The notes under the pieces: generated by a model
The model's input: the letters and a program-made list of their open reading frames with translations, nothing else
Database searches by the model: none
Told to the model about the DNA's origin: nothing
Shown: positions 46,518 to 55,319 of the stretch, one piece after another
Position numbering within the stretch: the stretch's first letter is position 1
How the letters are laid out: every line of letters begins with the position of its first letter
Source: Campylobacter concisus
Lineage (GTDB): Bacteria > Campylobacterota > Campylobacteria > Campylobacterales > Campylobacteraceae
Assembly (NCBI RefSeq): GCF_002913045.1
Contig: NZ_PPAF01000035.1
Coordinates: 248,001-312,000 of the forward strand
DNA length: 64,000 nt
Reading direction: 5' to 3'
Translations under genes and position numbers: made by a program

Positions 46518-47771
46518 ATGATGCTAAGGCAAAAGCAAACTTTAGCGCCAAAGATAAAACTAAACCAAACGCTGCGAAGCTGGCTTCCCATACTTCAAAG
46601 CGGGCTTGATGAGCTAAAAGAGACGCTTGAGCCTTTTATAAAAGAGAACCCATTTGCTACGATCGAACACAAAAATTTAGAAAAAAGCGAAAAAAAGCGA
46701 AATTTTTTCGAGCAAGTTAGCAAAAACTCGGTTAGCGAGAGCATCGAGGCTTTAAGTGTTTATAAAGAAAGCCTCTATGAAAAGCTAATTAGTCAGATCA
46801 ATCCGCCACTTTTTCCCACACAAAAGTCTCAAGATATCGCATATAAGATCATCGAGTGCTTAGACGATGAGGGCTATTTTTCTTATGATGATGAAATTTT
46901 TACTGGCTTTAATGAGGGCGAAGTGGAGCGGGTTAGAGCGAGATTTGCTCATCTTGAGCCTTGTGGCGTGGGCGCAAAGGATGTGAAAGAGAGCTTTTTG
47001 TTTCAGCTTGACGAAGCAGAGGTAAGCGATGAGATCATAGAGTGCGCAAGAAAGATTATCTTAAATTTTGAAAATATAGAAAAGCTTAGAAAGCTAAAAT
47101 TTTATGACGACGCGCTAAAGATCATAAAGAAATTTAAAAATCCCCCGGCCATTGAGTATCTCGAAGATGAAAAAGAGGCGGTGCCTGATATCTTCGTGCT
47201 AAGCACAAGCAGTGGTATAAGTGTGCAGATAAATGACGAGTACTATCCAGAAATTTTGGTTGATACCGAAGGACTAGACGAGAAAGAGGCTTTTGTAAGC
47301 TCACGTATAAAAGAGGCGAGCGAGCTCATAGACGCCCTTGAGATGAGAAAAGCGACGCTTTATAAAATAGGGCTCATGATAGTTGAGTATCAGTATGACT
47401 ATTTTTTGGGCGGAGATATAAAGCCTATGAAGCTAAAAGACCTAGCTGACGAGCTTGGGCGCAACCCTTCAACCATCTCAAGAGCGATCGCAAACAAATA
47501 TCTAAGCTGTTCAAGAGGCACGGTCGCACTTAAAAATTTCTTTTCAACTGGCTTTGACGAGGAGACTTCAAATGCTGCGATAAAGGAATTTTTGCTAGAG
47601 CTTATCAAAAATGAAGACCACAAAAAGCCACTTTCTGATCTAAAAATTCAAGAGCTAATCCAAGCTAAATTTAACATCCAAATCGTTCGCCGAACTATCA
47701 CAAAATACCGCAAAATTCTAAACATCGGTAGCTCAAGCCAGCGAAAAAGAGTCTATCAGATAAACGGCTAA
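46518..47771 (+). CDS. rpoN: RNA polymerase sigma-54 factor
   Basis: RpoN directs transcription of middle flagellar genes (hook and basal-body rod genes) in Campylobacter with activator FlgR. The 417-residue protein has the Gln/Leu-rich activator region (KQTLAPKIKLNQTLR), a core-binding domain, a helix-turn-helix LADELGRNPSTISRAI and the diagnostic RpoN box RRTITKYRK near the C-terminus. It directly follows lptB. FlgA, encoded at 20759-21631, is one of the flagellar assembly proteins in this window. Confidence 0.97.
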   Translation: MMLRQKQTLAPKIKLNQTLRSWLPILQSGLDELKETLEPFIKENPFATIEHKNLEKSEKKRNFFEQVSKNSVSESIEALSVYKESLYEKLISQINPPLFPTQKSQDIAYKIIECLDDEGYFSYDDEIFTGFNEGEVERVRARFAHLEPCGVGAKDVKESFLFQLDEAEVSDEIIECARKIILNFENIEKLRKLKFYDDALKIIKKFKNPPAIEYLEDEKEAVPDIFVLSTSSGISVQINDEYYPEILVDTEGLDEKEAFVSSRIKEASELIDALEMRKATLYKIGLMIVEYQYDYFLGGDIKPMKLKDLADELGRNPSTISRAIANKYLSCSRGTVALKNFFSTGFDEETSNAAIKEFLLELIKNEDHKKPLSDLKIQELIQAKFNIQIVRRTITKYRKILNIGSSSQRKRVYQING

Positions 47772-48515
47772 CTACCACTCATTTACAGCAAAAAGTATGG
47801 CCTTACGCATCTGCGTAAAAAGCTCGTTACTAATCTCTTCGTACTCTTTGCCACGTTTTTTATATTGTGCCATGCCTGCTGCATCGTCGTTCCAAGAGCC
47901 CATACCGCCAAAGACATCAGCCAAGCTTGCCGCAGCAAAAAGAGCTAAATTTTTCTTTGGCATAAGCGGTGCATTAAATATCTTTTGATCATCATTGCTT
48001 GAAGATCTAAGTGATTTTAATGCCCTGCGAAAACACTCACCAAAATTCTCACACTCTATCTCATCTGCAAAGGCTGCTATCTTGGTAAGTGTGTCCATAA
48101 AAGCCTCTGTGTTGTCACTAAAATTTTCTAAATTTACATCTTTTTCAAGACCAAATTCTTTATATATTATGTCCCAGCCTCTTTGATTTTTGTTGTATTT
48201 CCAGTAGGGCACGAAGCAGCTCATGTGCTCTTTAAAAATACAAATGATCGATTTTGCGGTAGAGTTTGAAAAGCTAAGCAATAAACGTTCATCTGATGAG
48301 CCAGTTAAATTTGCAGTAAGTCTTACATCGCTTAATCCAAGTTTTAATGCGTGCTCAAACCACTCATTTACGCCATTTGCCCTATGGCCTGAGAGAAAGT
48401 GAAAATTTATACTATTTTCGTAGTTAGTGCCATTATACAGGATAGAAGAATTTGACTTTATGGCCTGCTTTGCGGCAACAATAATGGCGCATATATTAAA
48501 CATTTCACCATTCAT
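47772..48515 (-). CDS. Unknown protein, DnaJ-gene neighbour
   Basis: I do not recognise this 247-residue protein. It has no signal peptide or membrane span. It is mixed alpha/beta with a Trp-rich middle (YWKYNKNQRGWDIIY) and a Ser/Asp stretch near residue 175. I prefer the ATG at 48515, with GAGAG upstream, over an in-frame TTG at 48545. It lies directly behind the DnaJ-like gene on the minus strand and ends abutting the rpoN stop. Cotranscription with the J-protein is likely and could hint at a chaperone-linked or stress role, which is speculative. Confidence 0.75.
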   Translation of the reverse strand: MNGEMFNICAIIVAAKQAIKSNSSILYNGTNYENSINFHFLSGHRANGVNEWFEHALKLGLSDVRLTANLTGSSDERLLLSFSNSTAKSIICIFKEHMSCFVPYWKYNKNQRGWDIIYKEFGLEKDVNLENFSDNTEAFMDTLTKIAAFADEIECENFGECFRRALKSLRSSSNDDQKIFNAPLMPKKNLALFAAASLADVFGGMGSWNDDAAGMAQYKKRGKEYEEISNELFTQMRKAILFAVNEW

Positions 48516-48553
48516 TTTTGCTCTCTTTAATAGCCCTTGTGACAAGCCGTGCT

Positions 48554-49384
48554 CTAGCCAACCATCACAAAATTTTCTTGATTTTTAAAGTATGGTTTTA
48601 GGCTTTCATAAGCAGATTGAATATTTTTAAATTTCTTTGCATATTCTTCTTGTATGAGAGGATTTTTGTTGGCATGCCTATCTGGGTGATAGATATTTAC
48701 GAGCGAAAGGTAGCTTTGTCTGATGGTTTCAAAGTCATCATTTTTTCTGCAACCCAAAATCTCAAAATTTTCCTCAAGTAAATTTGCAAGCACAGAAAAT
48801 CTGCTTACAAATTTAGATGAGCTTTTTATTTTTATGCCTTGTTTAAAGGCTCTGTAGTCTTTTTCATCATAGATAAAATTTACGCTAAATTTTGGATAGC
48901 TTCTTTTGTAGAGTAGTTTATTTAATGTGTTTATGTCGTTGTCATTTGAGATGGTGATGTTTAAAAAATCATCATTTTTGCTAAAAGTAACATTACTTTT
49001 TACTAGACTCTCGCTGATGTAGCTAGCAAAATCTCTGCAAAGTGCATCTTTTAGTTCAAATTCGACTTCATTTTTTACAAAATTTACGTTTAGGCTAATG
49101 ACTGGAGTTAGGGCATTTTTTTGAACAAAGCCAAGCTTTATGGTTTTATAGTTTGCAAAACGAATATCAAGCTTATCATCGCTTTGCTTTTCATAAAGTT
49201 TTTTTATAAATTTTAAAAAGCACTTGCGTTGTGGGATTTCGCTCTCTTCATAAAACGAAATAACCTTATTTTTATTAGATAAAATTTTTGTAAAATTTCT
49301 GCTTATCATATCTCTAAGCTCACGAAACAAAGTGTCATTATCAGTTAAAATACTTAGAGATTCTAATGTTTGCGTAACTTTCAT
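48554..49384 (-). CDS. DnaJ-domain protein (C-terminal J domain)
   Basis: This 276-residue protein carries its J domain at the C-terminus (about residues 210-270), with the HPD motif in IYHPDRHA that stimulates DnaK. The N-terminal 200 residues are not recognisable and have no membrane span. This inverted layout occurs in Campylobacter DnaJ-like proteins such as the one I recall as Cj0954c. GGAG lies seven bases before the ATG. The N-terminal half probably selects the client; its nature is unknown. Confidence 0.88.
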   Translation of the reverse strand: MKVTQTLESLSILTDNDTLFRELRDMISRNFTKILSNKNKVISFYEESEIPQRKCFLKFIKKLYEKQSDDKLDIRFANYKTIKLGFVQKNALTPVISLNVNFVKNEVEFELKDALCRDFASYISESLVKSNVTFSKNDDFLNITISNDNDINTLNKLLYKRSYPKFSVNFIYDEKDYRAFKQGIKIKSSSKFVSRFSVLANLLEENFEILGCRKNDDFETIRQSYLSLVNIYHPDRHANKNPLIQEEYAKKFKNIQSAYESLKPYFKNQENFVMVG

Positions 49385-49434
49385 TGCCTACTCCACATAA
49401 AATATTACATGTTTTAGCAATAAGCATTCCAAAT

Positions 49435-49620
49435 TTATATTTTTCTTATATCTTGGCCTTTAATGTACTCGGCAAATTCGTTTTTTAGTTTATTTTCTTT
49501 ATACGAGATCGCCTCTTCTTTTGTATGAGAAACGGCTTCTTTTTGAGTTTTTTTGATCTCACCTTGCTCTTTAGTAAGTTCTTTTTTTATCTCTTTTAAA
49601 CTATCGAAAAAATCATTCAT
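49435..49620 (-). CDS. Small charged coiled-coil protein, unknown function
   Basis: This 61-residue protein is rich in Lys and Glu and probably helical (FFDSLKEIKKELTKEQGE). AAGGAG sits six bases before the ATG, which makes it likely to be real. It lies between the DnaJ-like gene and tRNA-Arg, with its own AT-rich upstream region. I do not recognise a family. Confidence 0.72.
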   Translation of the reverse strand: MNDFFDSLKEIKKELTKEQGEIKKTQKEAVSHTKEEAISYKENKLKNEFAEYIKGQDIRKI

Positions 49621-49705
49621 TTTTACTCCTTTTATTTTTATCGGATTTTACTAAAACAGTTATAAAATTAAAATGAATACAATTTTTCTTTAAGGAAAGT
49701 TTGGC

Positions 49706-49711
49706 TAATAT
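49706..49711 (+). promoter_or_regulatory. Candidate -10 box for tRNA-Arg
   Basis: TAATAT in TTGGCTAATATCTCG lies 20 bases before the mature tRNA, a normal distance for a tRNA promoter. No clear -35 is seen. Confidence 0.4.
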
Positions 49712-49730
49712 CTCGACTTAACTTTCTTGT

Positions 49731-49807
49731 GCGCTCGTAGCTCAGCTGGATAGAGCATTTGATTGCGGTTCAAAAGGTCAGAGATTCGAATTCTCTCGGG
49801 CGCACCA
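49731..49807 (+). tRNA. tRNA-Arg (anticodon GCG)
   Basis: This is a 77-base tRNA with CCA encoded. Acceptor arm GCGCTCG pairs with CGGGCGC, the anticodon stem TTTGA/TCAAA holds loop TTGCGGT, and the T arm contains TTCGAAT. The anticodon is GCG, reading CGC and CGU. The body resembles bacterial tRNA-Arg(ACG), but position 34 is G rather than the A that TadA would convert to inosine. Confidence 0.96.
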
Positions 49808-49878
49808 TCTTTTTAATTCTTAATGACAAACTTCATAATTTTTATAGTAAAATAAGCAAAAAAATTAAAAGAGAAAAA

Positions 49879-50613
49879 ATGGATTTTCAAAATATTCAAA
49901 AACAAATTTCGGTACTAAAAGAAAGTTTGACAGCATTAGAACAAAATAGTGAGCACGAGATCGGGTTGGCAGTTGGGGTTGTTGAGTTTAATAAAAACGC
50001 TGATGAACTTAAAAAAAAGCTTGCAAATTTAAAAGGTGAAAGCGATTTCTTTAAAAGTGTCTTCAATACAGAGGACTATTATGAAAACATTAGTACTTAT
50101 TTGGAGCAGATAAAGAGAAGCTTAAACTATAAAATTGAGAAAAACGGTGTGAGCTTTAAGGCAAATGAAAATTTACAAGAGAGCTATGTCGCCATTTTAA
50201 ATATAATAGAAATTTTAGTAGCAGAATATCAAATACAAAACAAAAATAAAGCAAAAAATCTCTTTTCTAGGACAACAGATACTACTCAAATAAAATCACT
50301 ACTTGCGGAGCTAAATACTCTACAAGAGCGTATACATAATGTTTTGCATATTCATTCTAGGATTGTTTCAAATGTTATTTTGCAAAATTTTAAGATAATT
50401 TATACGTTCTTTTATAATTGTATTAAGGCTGCAAAACAACGCAAAGATGAGCTTTTACTAGTGGAGATCGCGGGTATAACTGATAAGATAATAACTATGA
50501 TAAAACCAGTCTTTAGTGCAAAAATTTTAAATACAAATGAGCTTATTTATCACTACTTAATCTTTGAGCTAAAAGAACTAAAAGCTTGTGCGATAGGCGA
50601 GGAGCTAGTTTAA
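49879..50613 (+). CDS. Unknown helical cytoplasmic protein
   Basis: This 244-residue protein is strongly helical with several coiled-coil-like stretches (FQNIQKQISVLKESL; LNTLQERIHNVLHIH). It has no signal peptide or membrane span. I start at the ATG at 49879; upstream extension would run back into tRNA-Arg. It follows that tRNA by 71 bases and its end overlaps the convergent murG end by nine bases. I recognise no family. Confidence 0.75.
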   Translation: MDFQNIQKQISVLKESLTALEQNSEHEIGLAVGVVEFNKNADELKKKLANLKGESDFFKSVFNTEDYYENISTYLEQIKRSLNYKIEKNGVSFKANENLQESYVAILNIIEILVAEYQIQNKNKAKNLFSRTTDTTQIKSLLAELNTLQERIHNVLHIHSRIVSNVILQNFKIIYTFFYNCIKAAKQRKDELLLVEIAGITDKIITMIKPVFSAKILNTNELIYHYLIFELKELKACAIGEELV

Positions 50614-51627
50614 AATTCTATCAATTATCTCTTTTGCTCCATTTGGCAAAAGAATCTCTTTTAGAGCTTTACTGCTTTTGTTTAGATCAAAATTTTCTAT
50701 CATTCTTATAACTTCGTCTTTGTTTAAAATTTCTCCATTTTGCAAGCAAATTTCAGCAATGCCTTTATCTTTTAAAAATTTAGCGTTATAAAACTGATGA
50801 TTGCCAGCAGCATAAGGAAATGGCACAAAGATAGATGGCAAAGCATTTGCACAAAGCTCCCAAAGCGAGCTAGCTCCTGCTCTTGATATGGCAAGGTCAG
50901 CCTTGCTCATCTTATTTTCTATCTCTTTACTAAATTCAAAAATTTCTAAATTCGTTTCATTAAAGCCAAGTTCATCATATCTTTTTTTAAGTTCATCAAA
51001 GCCATTTTTACCACATTGATGAATTATCTTTATGCCTTTTTCTTTAAGATATGGAGCTAAATTTATAGCTAGTTCATTTATCGCTTTTGCACCTTGCGAG
51101 CCGCCCAAAAACAAAATAGTCTCTAGCTCCTCTCTCACTCTTGCACTATCAAAAAATTTCTTTGCCACAGGGTAAGGGTAGGGTGAAGCTTCATTATAAG
51201 AGCTAAAAAAGCCTTTTGCATAAGGCTTTAAAATCTTATTTAGTTTGCCCATTACAGCATTTTGTTCGTGGATAAAAAGCGGTACTTTTGAGATAATGGC
51301 TGCAATGGCCGCTGGAGCTGCTGAATAGCCACCAACGCTAATGACTGCCTTAACGTCATTTTGCTTAAAAATTTTTCTACATTTTAAAGCAAGATTTACG
51401 ATATTTGTTAGTGATTTTAGTTTAGCAAAGCCTCTCTTATTTACCACGCCACTGCTTGGTAAGAAAAATTTTTGTAAAAAATTCTCGTCATTTTCAAACC
51501 AAAATTTATCTTGCCCACTAGTTGAACCAATAAAAATGGGCTTAATATCTCGTCTATTTAGCTCCTCGCAAAAGCTCCTTGCGATCGCTAAATGCCCACC
51601 AGTGCCTCCACCGCAAATAACAATCAT
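50605..51627 (-). CDS. murG: Peptidoglycan glycosyltransferase MurG
   Basis: MurG adds GlcNAc to lipid I to form lipid II on the inner face of the cytoplasmic membrane. The 340-residue GT-B enzyme has glycine-rich loops GGGTGGH (N-terminal) and FLGGSQGAKA, the conserved IHEQNAVMGK, and SRAGASSLWELCA with PFPYAAGNHQ in the donor-binding domain. Its ATG overlaps the ftsW stop (ATGA). Confidence 0.97.
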   Translation of the reverse strand: MIVICGGGTGGHLAIARSFCEELNRRDIKPIFIGSTSGQDKFWFENDENFLQKFFLPSSGVVNKRGFAKLKSLTNIVNLALKCRKIFKQNDVKAVISVGGYSAAPAAIAAIISKVPLFIHEQNAVMGKLNKILKPYAKGFFSSYNEASPYPYPVAKKFFDSARVREELETILFLGGSQGAKAINELAINLAPYLKEKGIKIIHQCGKNGFDELKKRYDELGFNETNLEIFEFSKEIENKMSKADLAISRAGASSLWELCANALPSIFVPFPYAAGNHQFYNAKFLKDKGIAEICLQNGEILNKDEVIRMIENFDLNKSSKALKEILLPNGAKEIIDRILN

Positions 51628-52784
51628 AATTTTGCCCTTTTACTAACCATCAAAACCATGCCGATACCGATACAAATCGCAAGCACGGAGCTACCGCCGT
51701 AACTAAGAAATGGCACAGCAATACCCTTGATAGGCGTGATCGATGTGATACCATAGCTATTCATTAAAAATGAAAACGATAAGATAAGCCCGACACCAAG
51801 CGTAAATAGATGATAGACCTTATTTTCGCTTCTAGCTGAAATTCTAAAAATTCTATAAAGTAGCGTTATAAATATAGCTACAATACACAAAATACCAAAT
51901 ACACCGACCTCTTCAGCGATACCAGCTAATACAAAGTCAGTATGGACCTCACTTAAAAAGCCGAGCTTAAAGATACCAGCGCCAAGCCCTTCGCCGAAAA
52001 ATTCGCCATGCTTTATAGCGTTTAATGAGTGAGAAATTTGATATGGCTCTGGCGCATCAGCTACTCTTAATACATCTGCAACACTGTCAGGTAAGAAAGA
52101 AAGTACCATATTTTGTATCGTGCCCCACCATGATTTTATACGTAAAATTCTATGCTCAGAGCTGATTATCGCTACTGTCATAACAAAAGCAGCTCCTAAG
52201 ATACCTATACTAAAAAGTCTTGCACTTGCTCCTGCGAAAAGTGCCATCGTTACAAATGTAAGTGCCAGCACAACCACTTGACCAAGGTCATTTTGCATAA
52301 CAGCGATAAGAAAGATAGCAACACCAAAAAGAATAATATAAGGCATAAGTATCTTAATCTCATCTAGCAAGGTTCTTTTGCCTTCACTAAATTTTCTAGT
52401 AAAACTCCAAGCCAAGAAGTAGACAAAACCGATTTTAAAAAACTCAACTGGAGCTAGCGAAAAGCCAGGTAGCCTGATCCAACGCCTAGCACCACCAGCG
52501 TCAGTCACCATTGAAGCTGGCAATGCATGCATTAGCCCCATGGCAATACCGCAAGATATAAGAAGGCCAAACCCTATCCAAACAAGCGTCTTTTCAGGAT
52601 TGAGCCTAGAAAGCCACCACATAATGAAAATTCCGATACAACCAACAATAAACTGGCGGATGAAAAAGTGAAACTCGTCGTAATTAAAAAATAAAACCGT
52701 AAAAACTGGCAAAGATAGTGAAAAAATAATGCTTATAGCGATCAAAGTCGAACAAAGATAGAAAATGATCTTATCAACTGCCAA
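51624..52784 (-). CDS. ftsW: Division septum glycan polymerase FtsW
   Basis: FtsW is the SEDS-family polymerase that works with FtsI in septal wall synthesis. The 386-residue protein has about ten membrane spans and the family blocks MQNDLGQVVVLALTF (with the catalytic-type Asp), GEGLGAGIFKLGFL and ITPIKGIAVPFLSYGGSS. It is coupled to murG, which favours FtsW over RodA. Confidence 0.94.
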   Translation of the reverse strand: MAVDKIIFYLCSTLIAISIIFSLSLPVFTVLFFNYDEFHFFIRQFIVGCIGIFIMWWLSRLNPEKTLVWIGFGLLISCGIAMGLMHALPASMVTDAGGARRWIRLPGFSLAPVEFFKIGFVYFLAWSFTRKFSEGKRTLLDEIKILMPYIILFGVAIFLIAVMQNDLGQVVVLALTFVTMALFAGASARLFSIGILGAAFVMTVAIISSEHRILRIKSWWGTIQNMVLSFLPDSVADVLRVADAPEPYQISHSLNAIKHGEFFGEGLGAGIFKLGFLSEVHTDFVLAGIAEEVGVFGILCIVAIFITLLYRIFRISARSENKVYHLFTLGVGLILSFSFLMNSYGITSITPIKGIAVPFLSYGGSSVLAICIGIGMVLMVSKRAKL

Positions 52785-52850
52785 AATTTAACTCCAAGTT
52801 TAAAAAGTGCCAAAGTATAATAAAAAACGGCTTACAAAGATATTATTTGC

Positions 52851-52856
52851 TATAAT
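52851..52856 (+). promoter_or_regulatory. Extended -10 promoter (TGCTATAAT) for murI
   Basis: TTTGCTATAATTG gives a perfect extended -10 box 20 bases before the murI ATG (52877), implying a very short 5' leader. A second TATAAT occurs at 52816-52821, and on the reverse strand TATACT (52814-52819) could serve ftsW. The gap between the divergent genes is 92 bases. Confidence 0.6.
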
Positions 52857-52876
52857 TGTAGGCTTTAAGGATGGGC

Positions 52877-53665
52877 ATGAAGATAGGTATATTTGACTCG
52901 GGGCTTGGCGGACTGAGTGTCTTAAATGAAGCTTTAAGTAAGCTTAGCGAGCATGAATTTTTATATTACGCAGACGTTAAAAATGTCCCATACGGACAAA
53001 AGAGCAGGGATGAGATCTTAAAATTTAGCTTTGATGCGGTGAAATTTCTCATAGAAAATGGCGCAAACGCCGTTGTAGTGGCTTGCAACACGGCAACAAG
53101 CGTAGCGATAAAAGAGCTTAGAGCAAATTTAAATGTACCTATAATTGGCATGGAGCCAGCCGTAAAAAAGGCTCATGACTTAAGCCATGATGATGCCTTA
53201 AAAACGCTTGTCATAGCCACCCCGGTCACCGTAAATGGTGCAAAACTAAAAGAGCTGATCGCAAATTTACACGCAAAAGATAAAACTGAGCTACTTGCTC
53301 TACCGCGCCTTGTAAATTTTGCTGAAAATGGGGAATTTGATACCAAAAACGTAAAATCATATCTAAAAGAAGAGTTAGCTAAATTTGATCTAAGCAAATT
53401 TGGCTTTTTGGTGCTTGGCTGCACGCACTTTAACTATTTTAAAGATAGCCTAAGAGAAATTTTGCCGTCAAATATAAGCATAATTGATGGCAACGAAGGG
53501 ACAATAAACCGACTTATAAGTGAGATTGGACTAAAAATTTCTACTTTAAATAAAGCCCCAAAAGTTAGATTTTTCTATTCTGGTAATGAAGTATTCAGTA
53601 AATTTGAGCTAGATAAAATTTCAAGAAATTTAGCTAGATTAGAGAAGATGAGAGAGATTTACTAG
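52877..53665 (+). CDS. murI: Glutamate racemase
   Basis: MurI makes D-glutamate for peptidoglycan. The protein (262 residues) has the two catalytic cysteines in VVACNTATS and LGCTHFNY, and the N-terminal IGIFDSGLGGLSV with PYGQKS. The ATG at 52877 fits AAGG six bases upstream; the ATG at 52871 is too close to that site. It is divergent from ftsW and murG. Confidence 0.96.
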   Translation: MKIGIFDSGLGGLSVLNEALSKLSEHEFLYYADVKNVPYGQKSRDEILKFSFDAVKFLIENGANAVVVACNTATSVAIKELRANLNVPIIGMEPAVKKAHDLSHDDALKTLVIATPVTVNGAKLKELIANLHAKDKTELLALPRLVNFAENGEFDTKNVKSYLKEELAKFDLSKFGFLVLGCTHFNYFKDSLREILPSNISIIDGNEGTINRLISEIGLKISTLNKAPKVRFFYSGNEVFSKFELDKISRNLARLEKMREIY

Positions 53666-53735
53666 ACTAAATTTAGCTAAAACCTTGAGCCAAATTTTAG
53701 AAAATACATTAAATTTTACATACTTTTATATGTAT

Positions 53736-54326
53736 TTAGCCTTTTCTTTGCTTTATTATATAGACCACGCTTATTACTGCAACTACAGCTAAAAGAGAGA
53801 TCGTGATTATTAAAAGTGTCTGTTTATCAGGATTTGAGCCTAAAAAATAGCCAACTCCAAGCAAAACAGCACACCAAATCCCAGCACCAAGCGTGGTAAA
53901 TAGGCAAAATCTAAAAATGTTCATCTTAGCAAGTCCGGCTGGTAGGCTGATGTATTGACGAATGCCAGGAATCAGACGTGAGTTAAATGTAGAAATTTCG
54001 CCGTGTTTATTGAAAAATGCCTCAAATTTATCCATTTTTTCGTGAGTGATTCCCACAAATTTGCCGTATTTTAAAACGATTTCATGCCCAAAAAAGTAGC
54101 AAAGATAATAGTTAAAAATAGCTCCAAGCAGGCTTCCAAGTGTACCTGCAAGAAAGGCCAAAATTAAACTCATTTCACCTTTATGTGTCAAATAGCCAGC
54201 AGGTATCATCGCTACCTCGCTTGGAAATGGAAAAAACGAGCTTTCTAAAAACATCATGACAAATATGCCAGCATAACCCCAGCTACTTACACTTGCAACT
54301 ATAAAATCAATAACATCATGTAGCAT
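53736..54326 (-). CDS. DedA-family membrane protein
   Basis: This 196-residue inner-membrane protein has four to five hydrophobic segments and the DedA signatures [20 protein letters not shown] and [18 protein letters not shown] with conserved acidic and arginine residues. DedA proteins act in undecaprenyl-phosphate or phospholipid recycling and support membrane potential and envelope integrity. It follows the metQ terminator on the same strand, so it is a separate unit. Confidence 0.92.
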   Translation of the reverse strand: MLHDVIDFIVASVSSWGYAGIFVMMFLESSFFPFPSEVAMIPAGYLTHKGEMSLILAFLAGTLGSLLGAIFNYYLCYFFGHEIVLKYGKFVGITHEKMDKFEAFFNKHGEISTFNSRLIPGIRQYISLPAGLAKMNIFRFCLFTTLGAGIWCAVLLGVGYFLGSNPDKQTLLIITISLLAVVAVISVVYIIKQRKG

Positions 54327-54437
54327 TTAAATTCCTGAAAAATTTTAAAGTGAGCCATTTTAGCAAAGCATAGCTTAAGCTTATTGGCAAAAAATAAAGA
54401 GAGTTTGTAGCTTATAAAACAAGATGAAAGTAGAAAC

Positions 54438-54465
54438 AAAATGGGGCGAAAGCTCGCCCCATTTT
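54438..54465 (-). terminator. Rho-independent terminator of the met operon
   Basis: Arms AAAATGGGGCGA and TCGCCCCATTTT form a perfect 12-base-pair stem with a four-base loop. On the reverse strand it begins at the stop codon of the second metQ gene and ends in ATTTTGTTT. This is the best intrinsic terminator in the window; the symmetric A/T flanks could also work in the other direction. Confidence 0.85.
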
Positions 54466-55244
54466 TAAAATGCAGGTATAACTTCGCCTTTATAGCGAGT
54501 AATGATGAAATTTTTAGTATCAGGGCTAAGTACCGCATCAACTAAAGCTTTGATTTTAGGGTTATTTTCGTTGCCAGCCTTTGTGACGATGATATTAGCG
54601 TAAGGACTGTTGGCATCCTCAAGCAAAAGTGCGTCTTTTGCCACGCTCATGCCAAGATCAAGGACGAAATTTGTACTAATGGCAGCGATATCGACATCAT
54701 CAAGCGTTCTTGGTATCTGAGCACCCTCAAGCTCTACAAACTGTAAATTTTTAGAATTTTTAGTTATGTCATTTATAGTTGCAACTTTTACGTTTTTATT
54801 GATCTCGATAAGACCAGCTTTTTCTAAAATTCTAAGTGCTCTATTGCCATTTGATGGATCATAAGCGATCGCAACTTTTGCACCATCTTTTAACTCTTTT
54901 ATGTTTTTTATCTTTTTAGAGTAAAAGCCAAGTGGCTCGACGTGCACGTTTGCAACACTTACAAGATGTAAGCCTCTAGCCTTGTTTTGCTCCTCAAGAT
55001 ATGGTAAATGCTGAAAGAAATTTGCGTCCAAACTGCCATCTTCTGTGGCGACATTTGGGATAGAGTAGTCTGAAATTTCAGAGATAACAAGGTCGTAGCC
55101 TTTATCTTTTAGCTTTGGCTTTACAAATTCTAAAATTTCAGCGTGTGGTACTGGCGAAACGCCAACAACTATGGTATGGTCCTTGTCGGCTGCGTGAAGG
55201 CTTAGAGCAACTAAAGATGCGGTTAAAAGTTTGATAAATTTCAT
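54465..55244 (-). CDS. metQ: MetQ/NlpA-family substrate-binding protein (paralogue 2)
   Basis: This periplasmic binding protein of 259 residues belongs to the MetQ/NlpA family (VVGVSPVPHAEILE, DANFFQHLPYLEEQN, EGAQIPRTLDDVD). It has a signal peptide ending LHA before AD and no lipobox cysteine, so it should be soluble in the periplasm rather than lipid-anchored. It is a tandem copy of the upstream gene but differs at ligand-site segments (AYDPSNGNRAL against PNDPTNESRAL), so it may bind another ligand or methionine form. AAAAAAGGA precedes its ATG. A strong terminator follows. Confidence 0.9.
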   Translation of the reverse strand: MKFIKLLTASLVALSLHAADKDHTIVVGVSPVPHAEILEFVKPKLKDKGYDLVISEISDYSIPNVATEDGSLDANFFQHLPYLEEQNKARGLHLVSVANVHVEPLGFYSKKIKNIKELKDGAKVAIAYDPSNGNRALRILEKAGLIEINKNVKVATINDITKNSKNLQFVELEGAQIPRTLDDVDIAAISTNFVLDLGMSVAKDALLLEDANSPYANIIVTKAGNENNPKIKALVDAVLSPDTKNFIITRYKGEVIPAF

Positions 55245-55268
55245 TGTTTTTCCTTTTTTATTTGGTTT

Positions 55269-55305
55269 AAGCGACGCTAAAAAGGTAAAAGCTTTTACGT
55301 CGCTT
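55269..55305 (-). other. Intercistronic hairpin between the two metQ genes
   Basis: Arms AAGCGACG and CGTCGCTT pair perfectly and enclose the 14-base palindrome GTAAAAGCTTTTAC. On the transcript no U-run follows, so it is more likely an RNA stability or processing element that sets the ratio of the two MetQ proteins than a terminator. Confidence 0.6.
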
Positions 55306-55319
55306 ATTTAAAATTTTAA

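Noticed and set aside
49759-49878. Upstream extension of the unknown helical protein gene
   Set aside because: It reads through tRNA-Arg; the ATG at 49879 is a better start.
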